A stretch of 64,000 bases of DNA. Origin: Acidovorax defluvii. Its GTDB lineage: Bacteria > Pseudomonadota > Gammaproteobacteria > Burkholderiales > Burkholderiaceae_C. Every line of letters begins with the position of its first letter. Within the stretch, counting starts at the first letter, position 1. The position numbers and the translations under genes were made by a program. Of this stretch, positions 25,701 through 35,786 are shown piece by piece. The stretch spans positions 28,594-92,593 of the forward strand of contig QLTU01000017.1 in assembly GCA_003268905.1 (NCBI GenBank), written 5' to 3'. The notes under the pieces were generated by a model, which had not been told where the DNA came from, made no database searches, and worked only from the letters and a program-made list of their open reading frames with translations.

Positions 25701-26259
25701 GGTGTTCCTCGATGCGCAGACGGCCGACCTGACCGAAGCCATGAACACGCTCGAAGACGCGATCCGCAAGATCGACGGCGAGACGCGCCAGCTGCTCTCG
25801 GGCACCTTCGATACCGTCAACGCGCACTTTGGCCGCATGTTCCCCGAGCTGTTCGGCGGCGGGCAGGCCAAGCTCATCATCACCGGCGACGAGATTCTGG
25901 ACTCGGGCGTGCAGGTGATGGCGCAGCCACCGGGCAAGAAGAACCAGACCATCCACCTGCTGTCGGGCGGCGAAAAGGCGCTCACGGCCATTGCGCTGGT
26001 GTTTGCCATCTTCCAGCTCAATCCCGCGCCGTTCTGCCTGCTCGATGAGGTGGATGCGCCGCTGGACGACGCCAACACCGAGCGTTATGCCAAGCTGGTC
26101 TCCAGCATGAGCAAAGAAACCCAGTTCCTGTTCATCAGCCACAACAAGATCGCCATGGAAATGGCCGAGCAACTGATTGGCGTGACCATGCAGGAGCAGG
26201 GCGTCTCGCGCATCGTGGCGGTCGATATGGAGTCTGCCTTGTCGATGGCGGAACTATGA
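22735..26259 (+). CDS. smc: Chromosome segregation ATPase SMC
   Basis: 1174 residues, the normal size. GTG start at 22735 gives the conserved opening MRLTSIKLSGFKSFAEPTNF. Walker A VGPNGCGKSN at 31-40, Q-loop region, long coiled coils ~170-500 and ~670-1000 around a hinge at ~510-660 (LRPWLAKHGLDGLQGLWSRI is its start), and C-terminal signature HLLSGGEKALTAIALVFAIF followed by Walker B PFCLLDEVDAPLDDANT. SMC dimers organise and separate the chromosome with ScpA/ScpB, which are not in the window. smc-zipA-ligA is the usual beta-proteobacterial order. No clear Shine-Dalgarno precedes the GTG. Confidence 0.97.
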   Translation: MRLTSIKLSGFKSFAEPTNFMLPGQLVGVVGPNGCGKSNIMDAVRWVLGESKASELRGESMQDVIFSGTTTRKQASRASVELVFDNSDHRAGGQWGQYGEVAVRRVLTRDGTSSYYLNNQPVRRRDVQDVFLGTGLGPRAYAIIGQGTISRIIESRPEELRLFLEEAAGVSKYKERRRETENRLSDTRENLTRVEDILRELNANLEKLEKQAEVAARYNTLQADATLKQHQQWFLKRADAEEQQAKVRLDGLQAVNDLESRMADLRAVESDLETIRQAHYAAGDQVNQAQGKLYEATAEVGKLEAEIRYVIEGRQRVEQRLVTLAEQITQWQTRKEEADIELENLAGAGVDAEERAEMLAAQVEEQAMQMPDLEEALRQAQSRTAEQRSSVVQVQQQIGVLAAEQRSFDEQSRQLDARFERLRTDRNALAAPDEARLNNLREQLEEAQEIAETTEARLHELQESVPQLDDDRRTRQQAVNSESARQADLSARMEALKALQEKVKTDGKLRPWLAKHGLDGLQGLWSRIHIEPGWENALEAALRERLGALEVGRLEMVRGFLGSGGNDAPPARLAFYSAPAAGHPEPSSPHARLSDLLRLQDAGLRAVLIDWLQGCYTAPTLDDALARRSTLQPGEVVFVPTGHAVSSHSVSFYAQDSEQSGLLARAQEIEHLEKELRAQALIADESRTALVRAESAYADASQRLVAARREATETQSRAHELQVETLRLTQLAEQTRARSAQIDGDLAEVEAQLADLQERRVAAEARFEELDMQLADSQEREAQLGDRVIEAERKLTACREQQRTLERQAQEATFSQRSLEARRAELSRSIETATQQATALADEQQRARDELARLSDAAAQGGLQQALEAKMEREKALAAQRSEYDDLTAKLRASDERRMQLERALDPLRARITEFQLKEQAARLGLEQYTTLLADAQADLEAVAKSIEEGSVRISGLQGEIDRLHREIAALGAVNLAALDELKLASERKVFLDAQTADLTEAMNTLEDAIRKIDGETRQLLSGTFDTVNAHFGRMFPELFGGGQAKLIITGDEILDSGVQVMAQPPGKKNQTIHLLSGGEKALTAIALVFAIFQLNPAPFCLLDEVDAPLDDANTERYAKLVSSMSKETQFLFISHNKIAMEMAEQLIGVTMQEQGVSRIVAVDMESALSMAEL

Positions 26260-26354
26260 GCACCCCTGAGTCGCTTCGCGCCTTCCCCTCAAGGGGACGA
26301 CGCCCTCGCTGCGGGGCAGCCCTTGTTCGGCGTCCCTGGCATGGGCCGCGCCAG
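26260..26354 (+). repeat. Second dispersed repeat family, copy after smc
   Basis: Starts at the base after the smc stop codon: CACCCCTGAGTCGCTTCGCG, CCTTCCCCTCAAGGGGACG, ending CCCTGGCATGGGCCGCGCC. Shorter than the other two copies because the central palindrome is reduced to CCCCTCAAGGGG. Confidence 0.75.
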
Positions 26355-26407
26355 TTTCAAGCGCGGCTGGGCGTGTGCAACGCAACGGATAGCCAAGAAT
26401 ATTTTTT

Positions 26408-27523
26408 ATGAGCACATTGCAACTGAGTCTGGCCATCATCGGCGGCCTGGTGCTGGCCCTGATCGTGGCCTACAACACCTGGACCTCGCGCCGCAACGCG
26501 CCCAAGCGCGCCGTGCCGCAAGAGCCCGAGCGCACTGCCGAGCCCGCGCTGCGCCAGGAACCCGCGTTCGATACCGATGTAGCCGAGCCCGTGGATGGCG
26601 GAGCCTTTCACGGCCTGGACCGCGGCCCCGAGCCCGCCAGCCACACGGTGGATGCCGACGATGCCATGGAGCTGCCCGTGCCGCCCTTGCTGCACGAGCG
26701 CCGTCTGGGGCTGGACCCGCTGATCGACATCATCGCCACGCTGCAGCCCGAGCAATCGGTGTCGGGCGACGCCGCACTGGCGGCGCTGCCGCCCACGCGC
26801 CGCGCGGGCAGCAAGCCCTTTGCCATCGAGGGTTTCAACGAGGTGACGCAGCAGTGGGAGACCCCCGCGCCCGGCCAGCGCTACCAAAGCTTTCAGGCCG
26901 GCGTGCAGTTGGCCAACCGCACGGGCGCGCTCAACGAGATCGAGTTTTCGGAGTTTGTGGTCAAGGCCCAGGCGTTTGCCGACTCCATCAATGCGGCGCC
27001 CGATTTTCCCGACATGCTGCAGGAAGTGGCCCGCGCCCGCGAACTCGATCAGTTCGCCAGCGACCACGATGCGCAACTGTCTTTCATGCTGCGCGCCCGC
27101 CATGCGGCCTGGAGCCCCGGCTACGTGCAGCAAAACGCCGCGCGCGTGGGCTTTGTGGTGGGCGCCATGCCCGGCAGGCTGGTGCTGCCCGCCAGTGCCC
27201 CGGGCCTGCCGCCCGTGTTGACGCTGGGCTACGACACGCAGGCCGCGTTGGCCGAAGACCCCGACCAGTCCGCCATCCGCGACATCACCCTGAGCCTGGA
27301 TGTCGCCCAGGTGCACCGCAGCGAGCAACCCTTTGCCCGCCTGCGCGAAGTGGCCGCCGCCCTGTGCGAGGCCATGGACGGCGTGCTGTGCGACCAAAAC
27401 GGCACCCCGCTGCCCGCGATGGCGATGGACCCGATTGCTGCCGATCTGGAGTTGCTGTACGACCAGCTCGATGGGCGTGAACTGTCGGCGGGCTCGGTGC
27501 TGGCGCGGCGTCTTTTTAGCTGA
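26408..27523 (+). CDS. zipA: Cell division protein ZipA-like
   Basis: 371 residues, ATG at 26408. An N-terminal membrane anchor (LSLAIIGGLVLALIVAYNTW, residues 6-25) with a very short periplasmic start, then a Pro/Glu-rich linker to ~residue 110, then the FtsZ-binding domain at ~210-365 (GFVVGAMPGRLVLPASAPGL; ITLSLDVAQVHRSEQPFARL). It tethers FtsZ to the membrane at the septum. Position between smc and ligA is the standard zipA place in beta-proteobacteria. The linker and C-terminal domain vary widely in this group, so homology is judged mainly from architecture and context. Confidence 0.85.
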   Translation: MSTLQLSLAIIGGLVLALIVAYNTWTSRRNAPKRAVPQEPERTAEPALRQEPAFDTDVAEPVDGGAFHGLDRGPEPASHTVDADDAMELPVPPLLHERRLGLDPLIDIIATLQPEQSVSGDAALAALPPTRRAGSKPFAIEGFNEVTQQWETPAPGQRYQSFQAGVQLANRTGALNEIEFSEFVVKAQAFADSINAAPDFPDMLQEVARARELDQFASDHDAQLSFMLRARHAAWSPGYVQQNAARVGFVVGAMPGRLVLPASAPGLPPVLTLGYDTQAALAEDPDQSAIRDITLSLDVAQVHRSEQPFARLREVAAALCEAMDGVLCDQNGTPLPAMAMDPIAADLELLYDQLDGRELSAGSVLARRLFS

Positions 27524-27526
27524 GGA

Positions 27527-27651
27527 CACCCCCCTGAGTCGCTTCGCGCCTTCCCCCTGCTCTCGCCTCGCTGCGCGATGCGGGCAGGGGGACGCCACCC
27601 GTGCGGCTGGGCGGCCCTTGCACGGTGGCCGCTGGCCTGGGCCGCGCCCGT
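27527..27651 (+). repeat. Second dispersed repeat family, copy after zipA
   Basis: Begins three bases after the zipA stop: CACCCCCCTGAGTCGCTTCG, CGCCTTCCCCCTGCTCTCGC, then GCGGGCAGGGGGACGCC, GGGCGGCCCTTGCACGG and CTGGCCTGGGCCGCGCCCG. TCCCCCTGC and GCAGGGGGA form a nine-pair stem. Confidence 0.78.
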
Positions 27652-27663
27652 CTCATGGGTTAG

Positions 27664-29852
<2,189 letters not shown>

Positions 29853-29853
<1 letters not shown>

Positions 29854-30785
29854 TGGCGTTGTCGCGGCGCGCACCCCGGCTGGGGCTGGCACTGGGCAGC
29901 GGCTCGGCGCGTGGCTGGGCGCATATTGGCGTGCTGCAGGTGCTCGATGAGGAGGGCGTGCGCCCCGACATCGTTTGCGGCTCTTCGATTGGCGCGCTGG
30001 TGGGGGCCGCCTACGCGGCGGGCGAGCTGGCGCGTTTTGCCGACTGGGTGCAGGGCCTGGGCATGCGCGATGTATTCGGCTTCATGGACTTCAACCTCAC
30101 GGGCGGCATGCTCAAGGGCGAAAAACTGATTGCCTTCTGGCGCCGCAATTTCGCGGACTTTGATATCGAATCGTCGCCCATGCTTTTTGGCGCCGTGGCC
30201 ACGGACCTGCATTCGGGCGCTGAAGTGTGGTTGCGCCACGGCTCCATCGCCGACGCGGTGCGCGCCTCGATTGCGCTGCCGGGCCTGTTCACGCCCGTGG
30301 CGCGGGCAGACGGGAGGCTGCTGGTGGATGGCGGCATCGTCAATCCCGTGCCCACGTCGCTGGCGCGCGCCATGGGGGCGGACATCGTGATTGGTGTAGA
30401 CCTGAACTCCGACATCCTGCACCGCCACATGCAGCCGCTGGCCGTGGTGCAGACGCCTGCACCAGATTCCGACGCGGTGCCCGAGCCCGAGCCACCCAAG
30501 AGCAGCGGCTGGATGCAGCGCCTCACACCCTGGCGCGCCGACGAGCCCGCAGCGGCTGATGTGCAGCGGGTGCCGTCAATGCTGGACGTGGTGATGACCA
30601 GCGTTGCCATCATGCAGATGCGCATCACCCGCAGCCGCATGGCCGGCGATCCGCCCGAGGTGGTGGTGGCGCCTGCGCTGGCCAACCTGGGGCTGCTGGA
30701 TTTTCATCGCGCCAGCGAGGCCATCGAAGAAGGCCGCCGCGCCGCCAAGGCCAGCATGCCGCAACTGCGGCGCTTCATGGGTTAA
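29853..30785 (+). CDS. Patatin-like phospholipase (RssA type)
   Basis: 310 residues, ATG overlapping the ligA stop by one base. Oxyanion region LGLALGSGSARGWAHIGVLQ, nucleophile elbow CGSSIGALVGAAYAAGEL (serine near residue 47), and the catalytic aspartate in LLVDGGIVNPVPTSLAR near residue 155 make an intact patatin catalytic dyad. Cytoplasmic; acts on lipids or acyl esters, physiological substrate unknown. Residues ~205-235 are a Pro-rich insertion. The ligA-patatin pairing suggests co-transcription only. Confidence 0.9.
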
Positions 30786-30791
30786 TGCTCC

Positions 30792-30844
30792 TATATTAAT
30801 AGCGTGTACCGCTTTATACATAAGCGCTAGCAGCGCTTTTATAC
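30792..30844. repeat. Dispersed palindromic element before the PBP gene
   Basis: TATATTAATAGCGTGTACCG, CTTTATACATAAGCGCTAGC, AGCGCTTTTATA fills the gap between the patatin gene and the penicillin-binding protein gene. Confidence 0.7.
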
Positions 30845-30851
30845 TGTTCTC

Positions 30852-33206
30852 ATGTCGCTTTTTGAATCCCTTTCAGTGCGCTGGGTTGCGCTGCGCTCCG
30901 CGCTGGCCCGCCTGGTGCGCCGGCCCGAACGGCTGGTGTCGCTGCACAGCCTGGTGTGGCTGCTGGCCGCCTTGCCGCTGGCACTGCTGCTGTATGCGGT
31001 GGCGCTGGTTCCCTTCACCCCGGGCATTGGCGATATCCGCAAGGCCAAGACCGAGCAGCCCGCGCAGCTCATGTCGGCCGACGGCAAGCTGCTGGCCGAA
31101 TACCGCTGGGCCAACCGCGAGTGGGTGGCGCTCGACCAGATTTCACCGAACGTGGTGAACGCGCTCATCGCCACCGAAGACCACCGTTTCTACAGCCACT
31201 GGGGGTTGGACTGGCGGCGCACGGCGTCGTCGGTGGTGCTGACGCTGCGGGGCGACCCTCAGGGCGGCTCGACCATCACGCAGCAGCTGGCGCGCAACCT
31301 TTTCCCCGAGGAAATCGGCCGCTCGCGCACCGTCACGCGCAAGCTCAAGGAGGCGATCACGGCGCTGAAGATCGAGGCGACCTACTCCAAGGACGAGATC
31401 CTTGAAACCTATCTCAACACCGTGCCGTTTCTTTACAACGCGTTTGGCATCGAGATGGCTGCGCGCACGTATTTCGACAAGTCGGCCGACAAGCTCAATT
31501 TGCTGGAAAGTGCCACGCTGATCGGCATGCTCAAGGGCACGGCTTATTACAACCCGGTGCTCAATCCCGAGCGCGCACTGGCGCGGCGCAACACCGTGCT
31601 GTCGCAAATGCTCAAGCGCGGCAAGCTGGAGCAAAAGCAGTTCGATGCCCTGAAAAAGCGCCCGCTGCGCGTCAACTTCGAGCGACAGACCGAGGTGATG
31701 GGCCCGGCTCCGCACTTTGCGATGCAGTTGCGCAAGCAGCTCATCGGCTGGGCGGACGCCAATGGCTACAACCTGTATGCCGACGGGCTGGTGATTCGCT
31801 CCACCATTGATTCGCGCCTGCAAAACTATGCCAACCAGGCCGTGGCCCGCCAGGGGCGCCAGTTGCAGGACGTGGCCGACAAGGCGTGGGCCCGCCGCGA
31901 TGGCTGGGGCCCCGGCAACGAGCTGGTGCTGGCGCTGGTGCGCGAAAGCGCCGAATACCGCGCCGCGCAGGAAAAAGGCACACCGCCCGATGAAGCGCTG
32001 CACACCCTGCTGGCCGATGACAGCTTCATGCTCAAGCTGCGCCGAGAAAAAACGCGCGTGCAGGCGGGTTTTCTGGCGCAGGACCCGGTTACCGGCCATG
32101 TGCTGGCGTGGGTGGGCAGCCGTGACTTTGGCATTGACCCGTACGACCATGTGGCGGCCGCGCGCCGCCAGCCAGGCTCCACGTTCAAGCCCTTTGTGTA
32201 CGGGGCCGCTTTTGCCCAGGGGGCATCACCCAACGATGCGCTGATGGACTCGGCCGTTGAAATCCCGCTGGGGGGTGGCCGTGTATGGCGGCCCACCGAC
32301 GGCCGCGCGCCCAGCGAGGAACCCATGACACTGGCCGATGGCCTTGCTTACTCAAAAAACACCATCACCGCGCAGCTGATGCAGCAGGTGGGCCCCGCCC
32401 GCGTGGCCGAGGTGGCGCGCGCCCTGGGCGTGCGGCAGTCCCCGCTCGAAGAAGTGCCCTCGCTGGCGCTGGGCACGAGCCCCGTCACCTTGAAGGAAAT
32501 GATTGCGGCCTATTGCAGCATCGTGAACCTGGGCCGCTACGTCGAGCCTGTGCTCATCACCCGCATCGAAGACAAGAACGGCAAGGTGCTGGAGACATTT
32601 GCGCAGTCCACGCCCGAGCCCGTGTTTGACGCCCGCGCCGCCCAGACCCTGCGCAACACCATGCGCGGCGGGGTAGACCGGGGCACGGCCACGGCGATCC
32701 GTTCGCGCTATGGCATCCAGGCCGATGTGGCGGGCAAGACCGGCACCACCCAGGACAACACCGACGGCTGGTTCATCCTGATGAACGCCCGCGTGGTGGC
32801 GGGCGCCTGGGCGGGCTTCAACGACGGCCGCATCACGCTGCGCAGCGACTACTGGGGGCAAGGCGCACGCAGCGCACTGCCGATGGTGGGCGAGTTCATG
32901 CAACAGGGGTTGCGCGCCAGGGTGATCAATGGCAACGAGAGGTTTGTGGATGAGTTTGCGCCGGTAGAGCTGCCGCCGCCGCCAGATGCACCGCTGGACA
33001 GCGTGCGTGACTGGATTCGCGGGCTGTTCGGCGGCGGTGAGTCACGGTCTGCGCCGCCAGCGCCACCAGCGCTCCCACCGGGCACCTTGCCCCCGGTGAC
33101 CACCGACGATGCGCCATCCGTTCAGTTCACGCCGATGGTTCCGCCGCCCCCACCACTTGTTCCGTTAACGCCAGCCACGCCTGCGCAGGACTGGGTGGGA
33201 GGGTGA
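30852..33206 (+). CDS. Class A penicillin-binding protein (transglycosylase/transpeptidase)
   Basis: 784 residues, ATG at 30852. Membrane anchor at ~35-58 (VWLLAALPLALLLYAVALVPF). Glycosyltransferase domain ~85-260: ATEDHRFYSHWGLDWRRT, GGSTITQQLARNLFPEE, LKEAITALKIEATYSKDEIL ETYLN. Transpeptidase domain ~410-690: active serine in RRQPGSTFKPFVYGAAF (STFK), SKN-type motif in AYSKNTITAQLM, and KTG box in DVAGKTGTTQDNTDGWF. The C-terminal ~75 residues are a Pro-rich tail (PPPDAPLDSV ... PPPPPLVPLTP). It polymerises and cross-links peptidoglycan in the periplasm. Exact subclass (1A or 1B) not certain. Confidence 0.93.
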   Translation: MSLFESLSVRWVALRSALARLVRRPERLVSLHSLVWLLAALPLALLLYAVALVPFTPGIGDIRKAKTEQPAQLMSADGKLLAEYRWANREWVALDQISPNVVNALIATEDHRFYSHWGLDWRRTASSVVLTLRGDPQGGSTITQQLARNLFPEEIGRSRTVTRKLKEAITALKIEATYSKDEILETYLNTVPFLYNAFGIEMAARTYFDKSADKLNLLESATLIGMLKGTAYYNPVLNPERALARRNTVLSQMLKRGKLEQKQFDALKKRPLRVNFERQTEVMGPAPHFAMQLRKQLIGWADANGYNLYADGLVIRSTIDSRLQNYANQAVARQGRQLQDVADKAWARRDGWGPGNELVLALVRESAEYRAAQEKGTPPDEALHTLLADDSFMLKLRREKTRVQAGFLAQDPVTGHVLAWVGSRDFGIDPYDHVAAARRQPGSTFKPFVYGAAFAQGASPNDALMDSAVEIPLGGGRVWRPTDGRAPSEEPMTLADGLAYSKNTITAQLMQQVGPARVAEVARALGVRQSPLEEVPSLALGTSPVTLKEMIAAYCSIVNLGRYVEPVLITRIEDKNGKVLETFAQSTPEPVFDARAAQTLRNTMRGGVDRGTATAIRSRYGIQADVAGKTGTTQDNTDGWFILMNARVVAGAWAGFNDGRITLRSDYWGQGARSALPMVGEFMQQGLRARVINGNERFVDEFAPVELPPPPDAPLDSVRDWIRGLFGGGESRSAPPAPPALPPGTLPPVTTDDAPSVQFTPMVPPPPPLVPLTPATPAQDWVGG

Positions 33207-33509
33207 GCTGTTGAGCGGTGTGCCAACGCTGCGGGTGCATTGAATGTCGATGCAACGCAGACCAAACCGGCCGCCGTTGTGGTCGCTGAAATTGGCTAGC
33301 AGCTTTTATTGCATCACGTATCCGCATCCCGCAACACTTGCGACCTTGCCCCCGCACCTCGCTTGTGGTGAAAGGCAGGCTTTCGTGGTTTCGCAGCCCG
33401 GGCTAACCAGGCCGTGCGGAGCCCCCGGCACACAGCGGCCTTCTGATGTCCATCTACATGCCAGGACGCGGGCGCGCGTAGCACCAGAGCCCGGAGTCAC
33501 AAAATTACA
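33207..33509. other. Intergenic stretch, no gene seen
   Basis: About 300 bases with only short, non-conserved open frames. A fragment at 33286-33310 (AAATTGGCTAGCAGCTTTTA) may be a worn piece of the dispersed palindromic element. Confidence 0.4.
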
Positions 33510-33537
33510 TGGAACATTCCGGCCACCCGCGCGTTGA
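33510..33537 (+). promoter_or_regulatory. Putative ECF sigma promoter of the sigma-factor operon
   Basis: GGAACAT (33511-33517), 14 bases, CGTTGA (33532-33537). The same GGAACAT-N14-CGTT arrangement precedes the gene at 35237. Its place 15 bases before the sigma-factor ATG suggests autoregulation with a very short leader. Confidence 0.55.
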
Positions 33538-33551
33538 AGCCCTGGTTCACC

Positions 33552-34106
33552 ATGGGAATCTGCAGCCACCTCGATGACGAAGAATGCGCCGCGCACGCAC
33601 AGCGGGGTGATCGCGCAGCGTTTTCGGAGCTGGTGGCCCGTTTTCAGAATCGCATCTATCGCTTTTTAGTGCGGCTCACGCGGTCGCCCGACGATGCGTT
33701 GGAGTTGACGCAGGAGACGTTTTTGCACGCCTACCAGGCGCTGGCGCGCTGGACGCCAGATGCCCGGCTGAGCACCTGGCTGTTTCGCATTGCCCGCAAC
33801 CTGGCGTTTGACTGGCTGCGGCGCGGCAAGCGCGTGGCCTTTGTGCCGTGGGACGAAGACCAAGCCGCCAGCCACCCCGACCCCGCACCGGCGCCCGATG
33901 CCGTGCTGGAGACGGCCCAGCGCTTCCAGGGCCTGGAGAAAGCCCTGGCGCGTCTGCCGCCAGAGCACCGCGAGATCCTTCTGCTGCGGGAGATCGAAGA
34001 AATGTCCTATGAAGACATTGCCGCCGTGCTTCAACTGAACATCGGCACCGTCAAGTCGCGCATCGCACGGGCGCGCGCCGGGTTGCTGGAAAAAATGCCG
34101 CGCTGA
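33552..34106 (+). CDS. ECF-type RNA polymerase sigma factor
   Basis: 184 residues from ATG 33552; an upstream TTG would overlap the predicted promoter. Region 2: FSELVARFQNRIYRFLVRLT and DALELTQETFLHAYQALARW, then TWLFRIARNLAFDWLRRGKR. Region 4: LPPEHREILLLREIEEMSYE and DIAAVLQLNIGTVKSRIARA. Followed after 14 bases by a zinc-finger anti-sigma gene and a periplasmic sensor gene, so it is likely held inactive until an envelope or metal signal. It is probably the factor that reads the GGAACAT-N14-CGTT promoters here. Confidence 0.92.
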   Translation: MGICSHLDDEECAAHAQRGDRAAFSELVARFQNRIYRFLVRLTRSPDDALELTQETFLHAYQALARWTPDARLSTWLFRIARNLAFDWLRRGKRVAFVPWDEDQAASHPDPAPAPDAVLETAQRFQGLEKALARLPPEHREILLLREIEEMSYEDIAAVLQLNIGTVKSRIARARAGLLEKMPR

Positions 34107-34120
34107 ATGGAGACCTTGCC

Positions 34121-34618
34121 ATGACTTGCCCCCGCCACGACGATCTGTCCGCCTATGCGGACGACATGGTGCAACCTGCCGAGCGCGTCCGCATGCGCCA
34201 GCACCTTGCGGGCTGCCCGGCGTGCCAGCACCGGCTTGATGCCATCACCACCCTGGGCCAGAGCTTGCGAGCCTTGCCGTCGCCCGCGCTCGGCGTGGAC
34301 CTGGCCGGGCAGTGGAACGAACCACTGCCCGAGCCACCGGCTGGGCCTTTGCACACCCCGCCGCAGGGGTGGCGACCCGCGCGCCCTGATGCGGGCCGCT
34401 CGGGCAGGGCGGTCTGGTCGAACTGGCTGGGCTGGATGCCTGCGGGGTTGGCGAGCGGGCTGGCCCTGGCCTCGGGTGTCTGGCTGGGCGGCCTGCTGCT
34501 GGGGGGCGGTGCCGCCACGGTGCCAAGTGCCGCCTTGGTGCGGGTGTTCGACCCCGTGCCTCCCGGTGGCCTGTGTGCTGCCGCCGAAATTTGCCGTATC
34601 CAGAGAGGAATGCCATGA
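34121..34618 (+). CDS. Zinc-finger membrane anti-sigma factor
   Basis: 165 residues, ATG at 34121 preceded by GGAG. The N-terminal anti-sigma zinc motif is intact: the histidine and two cysteines of MRQHLAGCPACQHRL (H-x3-C-x2-C), preceded by DDLSAYADDMV. A single membrane helix at ~108-132 (GWMPAGLASGLALASGVWLGG) is followed by a short periplasmic tail containing two cysteines (GLCAAAEICR). It should bind the upstream sigma factor in the cytoplasm. Its stop overlaps the next ATG by four bases. Confidence 0.87.
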   Translation: MTCPRHDDLSAYADDMVQPAERVRMRQHLAGCPACQHRLDAITTLGQSLRALPSPALGVDLAGQWNEPLPEPPAGPLHTPPQGWRPARPDAGRSGRAVWSNWLGWMPAGLASGLALASGVWLGGLLLGGGAATVPSAALVRVFDPVPPGGLCAAAEICRIQRGMP

Positions 34619-35088
34619 ACCGTCGCAGCGTACCCGCATGGGTTTTGGCCGCATCGCTGGCCCTGAATGCAGGCATCGTGGTGGCCGTGGCCCTGCAGCA
34701 GTGGCAGCCACCACCCAAGGCGCAGGCCATGCAGCCAAGTCCCGTGAACCTGCCGGATTACCTGGAGCTGAGCGCCGAACAACGCCAGCGCTGGCAACAG
34801 CTTGAGCCCGATTTTCTGCGCGACGTGACCGCGAATTGGGCCGAGATCCGCCGCCACCGCGAGGCGCTGGTGCGGCACATCTTTGCCAATGAGCCGCAGT
34901 GTGCCGCCATCGACGCCGAGCAGGCCCGCATTGCCGCCTTGCAGGATGCACAGCAGCAGCGCGTGATTGCGCAACTGCTCGCAGAGCGTGCCTTGCTGGA
35001 TGACGGGCAGCGTGCGCGGCTGATGGCGCTGCTGCTCAGCCGCTATGCCCAGGAATCGTCCGAAGAAGAGTTGCTGCACCGCGATTGA
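34615..35088 (+). CDS. Periplasmic metal-sensor/resistance-type protein (CnrX/CpxP-like)
   Basis: 157 residues, ATG at 34615 overlapping the anti-sigma stop (ATGA) with AGAGAGGAA upstream. An N-terminal membrane anchor (WVLAASLALNAGIVVAVALQ) then a long all-helical periplasmic part with the two-hairpin pattern of the heavy-metal-resistance family (LPDYLELSAEQRQRWQQLEP; LLAERALLDDGQRARLMALL). In cnr/ncc systems the equivalent protein senses metal and acts with the anti-sigma factor. Here the expected His/Met metal ligands are few (VRHIF, NEPQC), so the ligand is open. It completes a sigma-antisigma-sensor operon. Confidence 0.8.
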   Translation: MNRRSVPAWVLAASLALNAGIVVAVALQQWQPPPKAQAMQPSPVNLPDYLELSAEQRQRWQQLEPDFLRDVTANWAEIRRHREALVRHIFANEPQCAAIDAEQARIAALQDAQQQRVIAQLLAERALLDDGQRARLMALLLSRYAQESSEEELLHRD

Positions 35089-35152
35089 TTGCCGCTCAAA
35101 CGCGCCCAGCCGGGGCCGCCAGACGGTGGCTGACAAAAGATGCAATACAGAT

Positions 35153-35180
35153 GGAACATTTTTCTGCGCCAGTCGTTTGA
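35153..35180 (+). promoter_or_regulatory. Second putative ECF sigma promoter
   Basis: GGAACAT (35153-35159), 14 bases, CGTTTGA (35174-35180), the same layout as at 33511-33537 and also preceded by an ATACA/TTACAT-like stretch. It points at the periplasmic protein gene 35237-35719. Confidence 0.55.
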
Positions 35181-35236
35181 AACAACAAGGCTTGGCAATT
35201 GCCGGCCCCTTGTGTTCAACCCACTGGAGTCATCCG

Positions 35237-35719
35237 ATGAAATCCCCCCTGTACCTTCTGCTTGCCGCTGCCCTGACCCTGCCTGTTGCCGCGCTGGCCG
35301 CCGGCCCGTCTGCCCATGACCATGGCACGGGTGAGCCCCAGAAAGTCGAGCTCAACGCGGGCAAGAAATGGCAAATTGATGCCCCGCTGCGCCAGGGCAT
35401 GGGCGCCATGCGCAAGGCAGTCAACCACACGCTGCCGCTGGCCCATGCGGGCAAGGCGCAGGCCGCCGACTACGACGCCTTGGGTGCAGAAGTCTCCAGG
35501 CAGGTCGCGTACATCGTGGAAAACTGCAAGCTTGATCCGAAGGCCGATGCCCAGTTGCACATCGTGATCGGCGAGATCCTGGGCGGCGTGGATGCCGCAC
35601 AAGGCAAGGAAGGCGACAAGGCGCGCGCTGCCGGGGTGGTGAATATTGCCCAGGCGCTCAACACCTACGGCCGCCATTTCGATCACTCCGGCTGGCAATC
35701 CATCCCGATGCCCCATTGA
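35237..35719 (+). CDS. Periplasmic protein of unknown function, likely ECF regulon member
   Basis: 160 residues, ATG at 35237 with CTGGAG upstream. The signal peptide MKSPLYLLLAAALTLPVAAL ends at AAG; the mature protein starts with a His-containing stretch (SAHDHGTGEPQ), then helices (WQIDAPLRQGMGAMRKAVNH; VAYIVENCKLDPKADAQLHI). I do not recognise a named domain with confidence; it resembles small periplasmic four-helix proteins. HDHG and further histidines (HTLPLAH, GRHFDH) would allow metal binding. The preceding promoter matches that of the sigma operon, so it is probably a target of that sigma factor. Confidence 0.75.
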   Translation: MKSPLYLLLAAALTLPVAALAAGPSAHDHGTGEPQKVELNAGKKWQIDAPLRQGMGAMRKAVNHTLPLAHAGKAQAADYDALGAEVSRQVAYIVENCKLDPKADAQLHIVIGEILGGVDAAQGKEGDKARAAGVVNIAQALNTYGRHFDHSGWQSIPMPH

Positions 35720-35786
35720 TCGACCATCGAATGAGCGTCTGAGCGCCTGAGCGCCTCGTTGCCCTGGCGGGGTCCGGGGCAAGCGG

